Shown here piece by piece: positions 24,250 through 34,351 of a stretch of 39,503 bases of DNA. The DNA comes from Pseudomonas citri (GTDB lineage: Bacteria; Pseudomonadota; Gammaproteobacteria; Pseudomonadales; Pseudomonadaceae): positions 1 through 39,503 of the forward strand of contig NZ_JAODAB010000039.1 of assembly GCF_025336485.1 (NCBI RefSeq). The letters are read 5' to 3'. Each line of letters begins with the position of its first letter. Position 1 is the stretch's first letter. Under the pieces are notes generated by a model. It saw nothing but the letters and a program-made list of their open reading frames with translations, ran no database searches and was not told the origin of the DNA. The position numbers and the translations under genes are program-made.

Positions 24250-24272
24250 GTCCGCGGTCGCCCGCGGCGGAC
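24250..24272. repeat. GC-rich inverted repeat after luxR
   Basis: The outer arms GTCCGC and GCGGAC enclose a GC-rich interior, two bases after the luxR stop. No T-run follows on the minus strand. It may reduce read-through into the efflux lipoprotein gene 60 bases further on. Confidence 0.35.
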
Positions 24273-24274
24273 GG

Positions 24275-25102
24275 TCATGAACCGATCATCCATTTCGCCA
24301 GCCCATGTCGTCCGCTGACACCCAGTTTGGCGGCGGCGCGTTTGAGATAGGTTTCGATGGAGCTGTTCTTGACCCGTAGTTTTTCTGCTATCTCCGGCAC
24401 GGTCCCACCGGCCAGCAGCCCCAGGCAAACCTCCTTTTCCCGCACTGAGAGGGTCACATCGCAGGGGCTCAGGCGTTCGTCGAAGTCGCGTTGCAACTGC
24501 GTCTGTTCCGCGGCATTGAGGACGTGGATCCCGCTGGTGCCCAGGGTTTTGACAGATGCCTGTCGATTGAAGTGGGCATGGCGCTCCGCCAACGGCAGAA
24601 GTGTCTCGGAGAGGTACTTCAAGAACGACAGTTCCTGCAGGGAAAAGTCGCGATTGCCCTGGGGACGGTGCAAGGAAATCACGCAGCGGCGATTGGCCTT
24701 GCGCGAAATCAGGCTGCACTGATGGGAGGTGCCGAGGCAGTTGTTGCCTTTTTCGTCCTTCATCCGCGCGCCCAGATGGATCAACAGCGCGTCGTCCACT
24801 TCCAGCACTCGCTTGACCAGGGGGTGATCGTTGCGCTGTATCGCAGTGGTCGGGCAGACAGACTGCATCTGCGGGTTTTTCTCCTGGCCCGCACAGCCCA
24901 ACAGCTGCACATCCAGGACATTCGATTGGGTATCGTCGACCGTCCATTCGCTCAATTCGAGTCGACTGACAGGCACCGTCGTTTCGATCAGTTGGTGCAT
25001 GTTGGTCAAGAAGTTCTCGTGTCCGACACTTGAAATCAGCCTTCCTAGCTCTACGTAGAGGTGCGATTTCTCGGCACCTTCAATATACGCATGTCGATTC
25101 AT
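24275..25102 (-). CDS. LuxR-type regulator of the lipopeptide block
   Basis: A 275-residue transcription factor. The C-terminal LuxR helix-turn-helix, about residues 215-272, reads LSVREKEVCLGLLAGGTVPEIAEKL, then SIETYLKRAAAKLGVSGRH (split here). The N-terminal 200 residues do not look like an acyl-homoserine-lactone domain. They have the size and style of the SalA/SyrF/SyrG-type regulators that sit beside syringomycin-class clusters. The start at MNRHAYIEG is preferred because AGGT lies about nine bases upstream; the ATG five codons earlier would overlap that site. Its upstream region carries the same promoter module as braA, so it may regulate itself and the bra genes. Target assignment is inferred. 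Confidence 0.88.
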   Translation of the reverse strand: MNRHAYIEGAEKSHLYVELGRLISSVGHENFLTNMHQLIETTVPVSRLELSEWTVDDTQSNVLDVQLLGCAGQEKNPQMQSVCPTTAIQRNDHPLVKRVLEVDDALLIHLGARMKDEKGNNCLGTSHQCSLISRKANRRCVISLHRPQGNRDFSLQELSFLKYLSETLLPLAERHAHFNRQASVKTLGTSGIHVLNAAEQTQLQRDFDERLSPCDVTLSVREKEVCLGLLAGGTVPEIAEKLRVKNSSIETYLKRAAAKLGVSGRHGLAKWMIGS

Positions 25103-25225
25103 TGTGCTTACCTGCATACTTCGAAAATGCTCCGCATTTCAGTGATCGTTGACGGAAGAAAATCCGACCGCTTCCCAAAATGCTGAAGCTACTTCTGGAT
25201 TTGATACCTGGGTCAATTGTCACCT

Positions 25226-25324
25226 GTGAATCCATTCACAAAAAAACGGTTCAGCCGGTAGGGGTCATTAAGCGTTTGCATGTAGGAAAAGTCTGTAAGG
25301 GAAAACAGGGACATCCCGTGTCAC
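25226..25324 (-). promoter_or_regulatory. Shared promoter module, luxR copy
   Basis: This segment repeats, in the same orientation relative to the gene, the one upstream of braA (35684-35782). Fully identical blocks are TAGGAAAAGTCTGTA (25283-25297) and GGAAAACAGGGACA (25300-25313), with equal spacing. At the gene-side end is the dyad GTGAATCCATTCAC (25226-25239). It ends about 124 bases before the luxR start. The rest of the 594-base gap to braC is very AT-rich (25400-25620) with no supported gene. Confidence 0.8.
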
Positions 25325-25633
25325 TGAACTGACGCTGTTACGTTGACGATTCCTGACAAAAATACCTCTCTGGTGTAGGGGGATTTCCCGGATTGCGAGC
25401 CTTACGGGTTCCTGGTTTTTATGATTTTTTGTATAAAAAACAAAGTGTTACTTTAATTTTTAAAATTATCTTCCAGGCGTCAGCTGTTTATTGATGACCT
25501 CGTCGCTAGGCTTTTCTGACAGAAAATGGTCGGAATTTAAATTCCAATTCCGGTGGAAGGATTCGCATTTATGGATTTTTTTTCATTTTTTGTCTATCCG
25601 TCAGGCGTTTTTTGTCATTGACGCGATCCGGTG

Positions 25634-25655
25634 CAGGGTTGAGGCAACAACCCTG
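25634..25655. terminator. Hairpin downstream of braC
   Basis: The arms CAGGGTTG and CAACCCTG form an 8-bp perfect stem around AGGCAA, about 40 bases behind the braC stop. It lacks a direct T-run, though AT-rich DNA follows. It is a possible end of the bra transcript. Confidence 0.4.
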
Positions 25656-25696
25656 GGTGGTGTCACCGGGAACGGTCCGGTCTACCCCTGCCGGGG

Positions 25697-26857
25697 TCAG
25701 GTACAGGGTTTGAAGGACAGGATCTCGAGGTTCTTCTTGCGCAGGCTGCTCTGCGGTGTCAGCCGGAAGTACCACTCCCGAAGCCAGCAGGCGAAGGGCG
25801 ACTCGGCCTGTTCGATGCCGCTCATGAAACGCGCGGCGTTGACGATCCCGTTGGCCCGTGGATGTCGATACGCCTGATAGTCCGCCAGCGCGTCGCGCAG
25901 ATGTGCCGTTCGCGCCAGGCGATCGGCCAGCACCACCGCATCCTCGATGGCCTGCGCCGCGCCCTGGCCCAGGCTGGGTAGCATCGGGTGGGCGGCGTCG
26001 CCCAGCAGCACCACATGCCCGTCACAGAATCGCTTCACGGGTTGGCGGTCCCGGGCATGTATTTTCAGCAGGGCGCTTTCGGGGGTGGCTTCGATCGCGG
26101 CCATCACTTCCGGTGCCCAGCCGGCATAGGTGCCGAGCACTTCCTGTTTACTGATGTTCAACGCGGCATCCGTCGCGTTGGCGTGATTGCAGGTGCCCCA
26201 CCAGTACGCCTGGCCATCCCCCACGTCGCAAAGCCCGAAGCGCTTGCCACGCCCCCAATAGTGCGCCACGTAGCCCTCGGTCATCACCGGATGGCTCAAT
26301 GGCGTCACCGCCAACCAGGCGACATAGCCTGAGGGACGCGTCGGTGTCTCCCCCAGCATTTGCTGACGGATCACCGAGTTCAAGCCATCCGCACCAATCA
26401 GCAGGTCGGCCTCCCGGGTGCTGCCGTCTTCGAACTGCACCGTCACACCGTCCGGGCGATGGGCGTAACCTACGCAGCGTAGCCCGGTGGTCAGGGTGTC
26501 GGGCGTCAGTTGCTGCGCCAGGGCGCGCAACAATAGAGGACGTTGGATATTCACGCTGGGGTGACCCAGTTGTTCGCCGATCTCATGGATCGGCATGCGG
26601 GCAATGGGATCGCCATTGTGTTTTTTGAAGGAAAAATGGCGGATCACCTGGCCGGCCTGTTCCACGGGAACATGGGCATCGATCGAATGCAGCGCCGCCA
26701 TGGCATTGGCCATCACGGACAAGCCGGTGCCACCGGTGCGCAGGGTCTGGGCCGCCTCGTAGACCTGGACTTGCCAACCCGCCCGTTGCAGCGCAATCGC
26801 CGCGGTCAGCCCGCCGATACCGGCACCGGCCACGATGGCCTTCCTGGGTTCTGTCAT
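25697..26857 (-). CDS. braC: FAD-dependent monooxygenase of the brabantamide pathway
   Basis: A 386-residue class A flavoprotein hydroxylase. The N-terminal Rossmann motif GAGIGGLTAAIALQRAGWQV binds FAD, LIGADGLNSVIR near 155-170 is the DG motif, and LLGDAAHPMLPSLGQGAAQA near 285-305 is the second flavin/ribityl motif. In the brabantamide pathway this enzyme is proposed to carry out a Baeyer-Villiger type oxidation on the bicyclic NRPS product, giving the cyclocarbamate. Related enzymes (PxaB) act in pyrrolizidine pathways with the same kind of NRPS. The start at MTEPRKAIVAG is favoured by AGGTG eight bases upstream and by the flavin motif beginning at residue 10. It lies 90 bases behind braB on the same strand. 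Confidence 0.88.
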   Translation of the reverse strand: MTEPRKAIVAGAGIGGLTAAIALQRAGWQVQVYEAAQTLRTGGTGLSVMANAMAALHSIDAHVPVEQAGQVIRHFSFKKHNGDPIARMPIHEIGEQLGHPSVNIQRPLLLRALAQQLTPDTLTTGLRCVGYAHRPDGVTVQFEDGSTREADLLIGADGLNSVIRQQMLGETPTRPSGYVAWLAVTPLSHPVMTEGYVAHYWGRGKRFGLCDVGDGQAYWWGTCNHANATDAALNISKQEVLGTYAGWAPEVMAAIEATPESALLKIHARDRQPVKRFCDGHVVLLGDAAHPMLPSLGQGAAQAIEDAVVLADRLARTAHLRDALADYQAYRHPRANGIVNAARFMSGIEQAESPFACWLREWYFRLTPQSSLRKKNLEILSFKPCT

Positions 26858-26947
26858 GCTGTTGCACCTGTTTCGAGCCCGCAACCCGCGGGCGTATTGA
26901 TCAAGGGCGCCGGTGGGCCGACGCCGTCATCGGGACAGTCGGTCACG

Positions 26948-29900
26948 CTATGCGAATACCTTCAGGGCGTTGCCGCTCCTGGCTCGGGCAGTTTCCATGC
27001 GCAACGTGATGAAGGCTGCCACCCGTTCGATATGCGGCTCGCGCATCATGCTCAGGTGATCGCCTTCCACGGCGATTCGCTGCACCTGCGGCGCAATCGA
27101 ACGCCAGCCGCGGTAGGGGTCGCGAAACGCCGTGCCCACCTGTTCATGTGGCGCTTGGAGGACGTCAGGCAGCTCGACGTCCGCGGCGAACAAGGTGACC
27201 GGCAAATCCAGTGGCGGGAAGCGGTAGTCCAGCAACCCTTGCCAGTTGGCATGGAACACCCGGAACAGTTGTTCCAGCGTTTGTCGGGCAATGGTCGGGT
27301 CGAAAATGCCTTGGCCGATGCCGTGCTGCCGGATCGCCTCGAACGCCTGCGGGTCGGTCATGCCAGAGAAGTCCAGGGCGTGGTAGGCATACTCCTTCTG
27401 ACCGTCGCCGCTGAGCAGTTCCCACATGAACCAGTTCATGAATTCGCTGCGCTCTATCCGGACCTCGCCTTCCCTGACGCGCACGATGGTGTCCAGCAGA
27501 AACACGTTGTGCAGGCGTCTTCCGCGACGCTGCAACTCGCTCGCCAGTTCATACGCCACCACGCCGCCATACGACCAGCCACCGATATCCAGGGGGCCTT
27601 GAGGCGCGACCTGCTCAATGGCGTCGGCGTAATAGGCCGCTTGGGCCTGTACCGATTGCAGCGGTTCGCGACCATCCCAAGTCCCCGGCGCCTGCAGGGC
27701 GTACACATGCACCTGGTCCTTGAGGACGCGTGCCAGTGCCGCATAACACAGCACGTGGCCACCGATGGGGTGCACCAGGAACAGCGTCGGTGCCTGCGGG
27801 GCATTCTTGAAGTCCACCAGTGCGCCGGTGTCGGTGGTCACGGCTTCGGTCTGTTGCAGCACCTGGGCGAACTCGGCGATCGTCGGGGCCTGGATGAAGT
27901 CGGACAATGACGGTGCCAGGCCCTGGTGCCTGGCCAGCATGGCGACCAGTCGTACAGCCTTGAGCGAATTGCCCCCCAGTTCGAAGAAATTGTCGTGGAC
28001 GCTGATGTCCTCCAGCTCCAGGGTTTCCTGCCAGTAGGCTTGCAGCAGGTCTTCCCAGGCATTGCGGGGCGCGGTGAATGGCCGCAGCAGGGTGTTTTGA
28101 ACCTCCACCTTCTGCAACTGCCGACGGTCGATCTTGCCGGTGGGCCCCAGCGGCAGTTGCGTGATGTTCACCAGGGTATTCGGGACCATGTAGTCGGGGA
28201 GGGTCAGGCGCAGCTCGGCCTTGAGTTGATCCAGGTCCGGCGCTCGGTCCGGCATGGCCTGGACGAAGCCCACCAGGTAGCGACTGCCGTCTGCCGCCGG
28301 TTTGTCGATAACCGCCACTTGCTGGATGTCGGCGCCGAACCGGGTGGAGCCGAGCATCGCCACCTCGATCTCGCCCAGCTCGACGCGATAGCCACGGATC
28401 TTGACCTGTGCGTCGCTACGGCCCTGATACACCAGGTCGCCCCAAGGCAAGTAGAAGCCGACATCGCCGGTTTCATACAGCCGCCGGATCTTGCCTTCAA
28501 GCTGGCGATAGACAAAGCGCTGGTCGGTGAGGTCGGGACGATTCCAATAACCGTTCGCCAGGCAGATGCCTTCGATGAACAGCTCGCCCGTGACCCCGAC
28601 CGGACAAACATTGCCCGCCGGATCGAGGACATGCATGCGCACGCCGTCGATCGGTGTGCCGATGGGGGGCATGCTCGGCCAGGTCGCCGTGGCGCCTTCG
28701 AGGGTCAGGTGGGTAACCACATGGGCTTCGGTCGGGCCGTAATGGTTTTCCAGTCGGCAATCTTCCAGGCCATCGAGCAGTTCGCGGATTTCACCGGTGA
28801 TTTTCAGCTGCTCGCCGGCCACGCTGATCTGGCGCAGCGATACGGGGCGGATACCCAACTGCAGGGCGACCTCGGCCAGGCCCTGGAACGCGACGTAGGG
28901 CAGGAACAGGCGATTGACGTTTTGCTCGTCGATAAACCCCAGCAACCTGATGAAGTCATAGCGCAACCCCTCGTCGATCATCACCAGTTCTGCACCGCAA
29001 CCCAGCGTGGAGAAAATTTCCTGGAACGACACGTCGAACGAGATGGGCGAGTACTGCAGGGTTTTCAGCTGCGCGGCCGGGCCGCTGTGCTGGCGCGTCT
29101 GCCAGCCAATCAGGTTGGTCAAGGCCCGGTGCGGCATGGCGACACCTTTGGGGCGCCCCGTCGAGCCAGACGTGTAGAGCAAGTAGGCATTGTCTTCACC
29201 GGCGATGTTCGCGGCGATGGCGGCGACCAGGTGGTGGCCGCGTGTCGGCTGCCCATCGAATTCGGCCTCCACGCTGTCCCAATGGCGCGTCGCGAGCTTG
29301 CCCGCCAATGCCGTGGCGAGCTGGGCCGAGGCATCGGCGTACAACACCAGGCTCGGCTGGGAGTTTTCGAGTATCAGTCGGATGCGGTCCTGGGGGTAAC
29401 TCAGATCGATCGGCACATACGCGGCCCCGGCCTGGATGACGCCGAGCAGGGCTACGATCAGCTCCGGCGAGCGCGGCATCATGATCGCCACCCGGTCTCC
29501 CTGGCCGATGCCGTGGTCGTGCAGCCAGCTCGCCAGCCTGGCGCAGGCGTCGCTCAGTTCACGGTAGGTCAGGCGGACCTGGCCGAAACTCAAGGCCGTC
29601 TGCTCCTCATGGCGGGCGAAACTGTCCAGCAACAGGCTCGACAAATTGCCTTGGGACCTTGCCGTGACCGGCTCCGGCGCGCGCTGGGCCCGTTGCGGCA
29701 ACCATGACGGTATGCGGGGTTCGGCCTCGGGGGTGGCGATCATCACCTCCAGCGTGCGCAGCAAGTAGTCGGCATATGCCTCGACCTGGCTGGTGGCGAC
29801 GCGCGCGGTGCGGTAGTCCATTTTCAACAGCAGCGAACCGTTGGCCGGGTGGCGGCCGAGCGTGGTCAGCAAGTCGTAGTTGCTGGCTTCGGTGGTTTGC

Positions 29901-32900
29901 CAATCGGTCAGGATCTGCTCCTCCGAGGCGAGCATGTCCTTGAGTACATAAAAATCGACGTAGTTGAACACCACGTTCAGGGCCACGTCGGTTTCTCGAT
30001 GTATCAGGGCGAAGGGGTAGCGCCGATGGGCGAATACCTGCTGCTCCTGGGCCATCGAGGCCTGGATCACTTCCAGCCAATTCTGTCCGACGGTGCTGAA
30101 ACGCAGGGGCAGGGTGTTGAGGAACAGGCCCAGTATCGACGCGGCATCCTCGAATTCCGGTCGGCCATGGCGGATGACGCCACACAGCACTTCTTTCTGG
30201 TTGGAGAGAATGGCTTGGGCGAAACCGTGGGCCGCCAGCAGGACCGCGCGCATCGGCAGGTCCTGGGCCTGGCAGAACGCTTCGAGCCGCGCCACCTGCG
30301 CGACGGGGATTTCACGATAGACCGAGCGGTGCGGTGTCGCGTCCGGGGCCACCACGTGGACCCAGCTGATCATGGACGCGGCGGGGGCGTCGTGCAGGTA
30401 GTCGCGCCAGAACCGGCGATGGGCGTCGTCTGCCATGGCGGCCTGTTCCAGGACAGCGAAATCGGCCGGTGTGGTGGTCAGCGCCGGCAGCCCGTCGGCC
30501 CCGGGCGCCGAGGTGTAGAGGGCGATCAGGTCACGCATCAAGGTGGCCACGCTCCAGCCGTCGAGGATCGCATGGTGGAAACTGAACACCAGCTCGATTT
30601 CCTCCGGTGCGACGAACACCCCGAACTGATACAGCGGTGCCTGATGCCAGTCTTCGCGATGCTGTTTGCGCGCCTCGATGTAGTCGGCAACGGCTTGCGC
30701 CTGTGCTTCGCGGCTCAGCGCGACGGCGTCGATGACTTGTACGGGCGGCTCGACCGTTGAATGAACCCGCGCCATGGGCGCTTCGGCGTGGCTGATATCG
30801 AATGACATGCGCAAGGCCGGGTGGCGCTTGATCAGCGCCCGGCACGCCCGGTCCCAGGCCGGCGCATCCCAGTGCAGGCGCAGGCGGTAGCGGAAGATGT
30901 CGTGATAGATCGCCGACTCGGGGTGCATCATCGAGTGATAGATCATCCCGACCTGCAGTTGCGATGCAGCGAATACGTCGTCGAACAGGCCTTCGCTGGC
31001 GAGGCGGACCTGCTGTGTGACCTGGGCGAAAGGCGCCACGTTCGCCAGGGGGAGCACAGCGGCCTCTGTCTCTCCTTGGGCCTGCAGGGCTTGGGCCAGT
31101 TCAGCGATGGTCGGGTGCTGGTACACCTGTGCCAGCGTCAATGCGATTCCTTGTTCGCGTGCCTTGATCTGCAAGTGAATGACCTTCAGGGAGTCGCCGC
31201 CGAGCATGAAGTAATTGTCGTGGATGCCGGGCACCGGCCGTTTGAGGTTGTCTTGCCAGAGATCGACCAGGGCTTGTTCCAGCGACGTGCGCGGTGCGGT
31301 CGCGTCGGTGCTGCCCCAGGCCGTGGCGGGTTCGGGCAAGGCTTTGCGGTCCAGCTTGCCATTGACGTTCAGCGGGAACTGTTCGAGCTCGACCAGATAT
31401 TTGGGCACCATGTAGTCCGGCACTTGCTGGCGTAACGTTGCCTGCAAGGCGGCGACCGAAGGCGAGCAACCCGGGTCGCTCAGCCAGTAGGCACTCAGGT
31501 AGGCATCGCCTTCGGGGTCCTGGCGGGCGATCACCACCACGTCCTTGACGCCTTCGCAAGCGAGCAGGCGCGCTTCGATCTCGCCCAGTTCAATGCGCAG
31601 GCCGCGGATCTTCACCTGGAAATCGTTGCGCCCCAGGTATTCGATGCTGCCATCGGGCAGCCAGCGGCCCAGATCGCCGGTCTTGTACAGGCGTGCCTGG
31701 GGATCGGCCTGGAACGGGTCGAGGATGAACCGTTCGGCGGTCAGTTCGGGGCGGTTCAGATAGCCTCGCGCGACACCGATACCACCGATGTGCAGTTCAC
31801 CGGCGATACCCGGGGGTAGCAGTTGCAGGCTCGCGTCGAGCACATACATCTGGGTGTTGGCGATCGGCTGGCCGATTGGCACGATGCCCTCGTGCAGGTC
31901 GGGCCGGCAATGCCATGCCGTGACGTCGATGGCGGCTTCAGTGGGGCCATAGAGGTTGTGCAACTGTACGTGGGGCAAGTGTTCGAAGAAGCGCTTCTGC
32001 AGGGTGTGCGGCAACGCTTCGCCGCTGCACAACACTTGCTTGAGTCTCGGCAAGCGCTGGGGCTCGACCTGGTCAAGGAAGACTTGCAGCATCGACGGGA
32101 CGAAATGCAGCAGTGTGATGCCGGCGCCCGCCATGATGTCCATCAGATAGCGAGGGTCCTGATGCCCGCCGGGCGCGGCCACGACCAGTTGCGCGCCGCT
32201 GAGCAACGGCAGGAAGAACTCCCAGACGGACACGTCGAAACTGAACGGGGTTTTTTGCAGGACGCGGCTGTGTGCATCGACACCATAGGCGTCGCGGGCC
32301 CAGAGCAACCGATTCACCACCCCGTCATGCCGGTTCATGACCCCTTTGGGCAGGCCCGTGGAGCCGGAGGTGTAAATGACATACGCCAGGTGTTGGGGTG
32401 TCAGCCCCTGCGCAGTGGCATCCGGGTTGTGTACCGGTTGCCGGGCAAGGCGTGGCTGATCGGTGTCCAGGCACAGCACTGGCACCGTCATGTCCGGCAG
32501 GCGCGCCCGTAACGCGCCGGTGGTGACCAGCGCGCCGGGTGCACTGTCGCTGAGCATGTGGGCCAGGCGGTCGGCCGGGTAGCCGGGGTCCAGCGGCACA
32601 TAGGCGGCACCTGCCTTGAGGATGCCCAGCAGGCCGGTCACCATTTCCAGGCTGCGCTCCAGGCAAATGGCGACACGCGTGTCCGGGACAATGCCTGTCT
32701 CAAGCAGGGCGTGGGCCAGCCGGTTGGCTTGCCGGTTCAGTTCGTCATAGGTCAGCGCTTGTTCTTCGAAACGCACGGCGATGGCATGGGGGCGAGCCGC
32801 GACCTGGGCCTCGATCAACTGATGGAGCAGTACGTCCCTGGGGTAGTTGACGCCGGTGCGGTTCCATTCGTGCAGGACCTGCCGGCGCTCGGACGGCGGC

Positions 32901-34246
32901 ATCAGGTCCAGGGTGTTGACCCGCACATCGAAATCGGCGGCGACGCCGTGCAGGATGCCCATGAACCGGTGTTGCAAGGCCTCGATCTGTGGCGGTTCGA
33001 AGTACGCCTCGTTGTAGATGAAATGCATCCAGACGTCGTCGTCCGGTGCGGACTCGCGCACGTGCATCGCCAGTGGCATCTGTTCATAGCCATTACTGAG
33101 CTTGACCGGTTGCGCGGGCGCCGATCCGTACCAGGTGTCCTGATCCTGTTCGTAGGAGACCACAAGGTCGAACAACTGGCGTCGGCCCAGGTTCTGCAAC
33201 CCGAGTTCGCGGTTCAGTTCGCTCAGTGGATAGCGTTGGTAGCGATAATCCTGCTTGAGTGTCTGGGCTATCTGGCCGACCAGCTCGCCAAAACCCAGGT
33301 CGGTGCCCAGGCTCAGGCGTACCGGGCTCATGCCGACGAACAGACCGACCGTGGCTTTGTGTGCGGCATTGGCACGGTTGAGGATCGGCAGGCCGATCAC
33401 GATCTCATCGCGTTGGGCAACGCGGGCAAAGTAGCTGTACAGCGCCCCCAGCATGACGTGGAAGACTGTCGCCTGGCCATAAGCTTTCGCCTGCTCGCCG
33501 AGACGGTTGTACAGCCCCCGCGGCAGGCGCCAGGCATGGTTGCGGCTGGGTGCCAGGCGCTGTTCGAAGCGACTCTGGTAGCGCGGCGCGAGCAAGGGGT
33601 CGGGCAGGGTGCGGTACTTGTCCAGCCAGTATTGGCGTTGGCGTTGGAAGGACGGCGAGTCCTTGTCGATGGCCTGCTGCTCGACATAGGCCTGATAGGT
33701 CGGTGCCGGTGTCGCGGTTTGCGTCGGATCCGGCAGGGCGGTGTAGGCCTGGCTGATTGCCCGGCCGATCATGGCGAAGGACCAGCCGTCGATGATCAAG
33801 TGGTGGCAGTTGACGTAAAAATAATAGCGTTCTTCTTTCACTTTCAGCAGCGCTGCGCGTAACAGCAAGCCGCTGTCGAAGGAAAACGGCGTGTGCAAGT
33901 CGTTTTGCAGCAGGGTCAAGGCGCTGGCATGGGGATCGTCGTGTGCGGATACGTCGTGCAGGGCCAGTGTGGCGCCGACCGAGTCGAGGAAGCGTTGGCG
34001 CGGCAACGGGTGATCGGCCGAGCCGGGCACCAATCCGATCCGCAACGCGTCGTGACGACTGACCACCTGGTTGATGGCCTCTTGCAACCTGACGGCATCG
34101 ACCGGGCCGTTGATACGGGCGTAGCCGCCGATGTTGTACAGCGGGCTGTCGTCGTGCAGCACCTGGTCCAGCCAGATATCCAGTTGTGGGGCGGTGAGGG
34201 GGTGAAGCACGTTCTGCTCATTCGCAGTGGACGTGGCCTGAGTCAT
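26948..34246 (-). CDS. braB: Two-module NRPS (Ser-Pro) of the brabantamide pathway
   Basis: A 2432-residue synthetase with order C-A-T-C-A-T-TE. C1 (about 15-440, HHLIIDGW near 149) starts directly at the N-terminus, as in lipo-initiating domains. In A1 (about 470-985) the specificity residues, aligned by eye, read D-V-W-H-L-S-L-I-D-K, the serine code. T1 has LGGDSL near 1015. C2 has HHAILDGW near 1224. In A2 (about 1540-2040) they read D-V-Q-F-S-A-H-V-V-K, a proline-type code. T2 has LGGNSL near 2093 and the thioesterase GWSYGG near 2224. No epimerase domain is present. An acyl-Ser-Pro product released by the TE is the known route to brabantamide's bicyclic core. GGAG stands six bases before the chosen ATG; an in-frame start 29 codons earlier has no support. 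It follows braA by 105 bases. Confidence 0.93.
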   Translation of the reverse strand: MTQATSTANEQNVLHPLTAPQLDIWLDQVLHDDSPLYNIGGYARINGPVDAVRLQEAINQVVSRHDALRIGLVPGSADHPLPRQRFLDSVGATLALHDVSAHDDPHASALTLLQNDLHTPFSFDSGLLLRAALLKVKEERYYFYVNCHHLIIDGWSFAMIGRAISQAYTALPDPTQTATPAPTYQAYVEQQAIDKDSPSFQRQRQYWLDKYRTLPDPLLAPRYQSRFEQRLAPSRNHAWRLPRGLYNRLGEQAKAYGQATVFHVMLGALYSYFARVAQRDEIVIGLPILNRANAAHKATVGLFVGMSPVRLSLGTDLGFGELVGQIAQTLKQDYRYQRYPLSELNRELGLQNLGRRQLFDLVVSYEQDQDTWYGSAPAQPVKLSNGYEQMPLAMHVRESAPDDDVWMHFIYNEAYFEPPQIEALQHRFMGILHGVAADFDVRVNTLDLMPPSERRQVLHEWNRTGVNYPRDVLLHQLIEAQVAARPHAIAVRFEEQALTYDELNRQANRLAHALLETGIVPDTRVAICLERSLEMVTGLLGILKAGAAYVPLDPGYPADRLAHMLSDSAPGALVTTGALRARLPDMTVPVLCLDTDQPRLARQPVHNPDATAQGLTPQHLAYVIYTSGSTGLPKGVMNRHDGVVNRLLWARDAYGVDAHSRVLQKTPFSFDVSVWEFFLPLLSGAQLVVAAPGGHQDPRYLMDIMAGAGITLLHFVPSMLQVFLDQVEPQRLPRLKQVLCSGEALPHTLQKRFFEHLPHVQLHNLYGPTEAAIDVTAWHCRPDLHEGIVPIGQPIANTQMYVLDASLQLLPPGIAGELHIGGIGVARGYLNRPELTAERFILDPFQADPQARLYKTGDLGRWLPDGSIEYLGRNDFQVKIRGLRIELGEIEARLLACEGVKDVVVIARQDPEGDAYLSAYWLSDPGCSPSVAALQATLRQQVPDYMVPKYLVELEQFPLNVNGKLDRKALPEPATAWGSTDATAPRTSLEQALVDLWQDNLKRPVPGIHDNYFMLGGDSLKVIHLQIKAREQGIALTLAQVYQHPTIAELAQALQAQGETEAAVLPLANVAPFAQVTQQVRLASEGLFDDVFAASQLQVGMIYHSMMHPESAIYHDIFRYRLRLHWDAPAWDRACRALIKRHPALRMSFDISHAEAPMARVHSTVEPPVQVIDAVALSREAQAQAVADYIEARKQHREDWHQAPLYQFGVFVAPEEIELVFSFHHAILDGWSVATLMRDLIALYTSAPGADGLPALTTTPADFAVLEQAAMADDAHRRFWRDYLHDAPAASMISWVHVVAPDATPHRSVYREIPVAQVARLEAFCQAQDLPMRAVLLAAHGFAQAILSNQKEVLCGVIRHGRPEFEDAASILGLFLNTLPLRFSTVGQNWLEVIQASMAQEQQVFAHRRYPFALIHRETDVALNVVFNYVDFYVLKDMLASEEQILTDWQTTEASNYDLLTTLGRHPANGSLLLKMDYRTARVATSQVEAYADYLLRTLEVMIATPEAEPRIPSWLPQRAQRAPEPVTARSQGNLSSLLLDSFARHEEQTALSFGQVRLTYRELSDACARLASWLHDHGIGQGDRVAIMMPRSPELIVALLGVIQAGAAYVPIDLSYPQDRIRLILENSQPSLVLYADASAQLATALAGKLATRHWDSVEAEFDGQPTRGHHLVAAIAANIAGEDNAYLLYTSGSTGRPKGVAMPHRALTNLIGWQTRQHSGPAAQLKTLQYSPISFDVSFQEIFSTLGCGAELVMIDEGLRYDFIRLLGFIDEQNVNRLFLPYVAFQGLAEVALQLGIRPVSLRQISVAGEQLKITGEIRELLDGLEDCRLENHYGPTEAHVVTHLTLEGATATWPSMPPIGTPIDGVRMHVLDPAGNVCPVGVTGELFIEGICLANGYWNRPDLTDQRFVYRQLEGKIRRLYETGDVGFYLPWGDLVYQGRSDAQVKIRGYRVELGEIEVAMLGSTRFGADIQQVAVIDKPAADGSRYLVGFVQAMPDRAPDLDQLKAELRLTLPDYMVPNTLVNITQLPLGPTGKIDRRQLQKVEVQNTLLRPFTAPRNAWEDLLQAYWQETLELEDISVHDNFFELGGNSLKAVRLVAMLARHQGLAPSLSDFIQAPTIAEFAQVLQQTEAVTTDTGALVDFKNAPQAPTLFLVHPIGGHVLCYAALARVLKDQVHVYALQAPGTWDGREPLQSVQAQAAYYADAIEQVAPQGPLDIGGWSYGGVVAYELASELQRRGRRLHNVFLLDTIVRVREGEVRIERSEFMNWFMWELLSGDGQKEYAYHALDFSGMTDPQAFEAIRQHGIGQGIFDPTIARQTLEQLFRVFHANWQGLLDYRFPPLDLPVTLFAADVELPDVLQAPHEQVGTAFRDPYRGWRSIAPQVQRIAVEGDHLSMMREPHIERVAAFITLRMETARARSGNALKVFA

Positions 34247-34351
34247 GGGGATCTCCGTGGGCCGGTCCGTTGGCCCGATGAAACGAATCAAAGGAGTGAT
34301 GCCAGGGCCGGGCCGCTGGCAGCACATAGTCAATCGCGGGGCTATCGCTGA

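Noticed and set aside
24275..25102. LuxR regulator as an acyl-homoserine-lactone quorum sensor
   Set aside because: The N-terminal part lacks the conserved W/Y/D pattern of autoinducer-binding domains, and no luxI-like gene is present in the window.
27926..29707. Long plus-strand frames opposite braB (also 32558-33862 and 26543-27910)
   Set aside because: They mirror well-defined NRPS domains, and their H/Q/G-rich translations are typical antisense artefacts.
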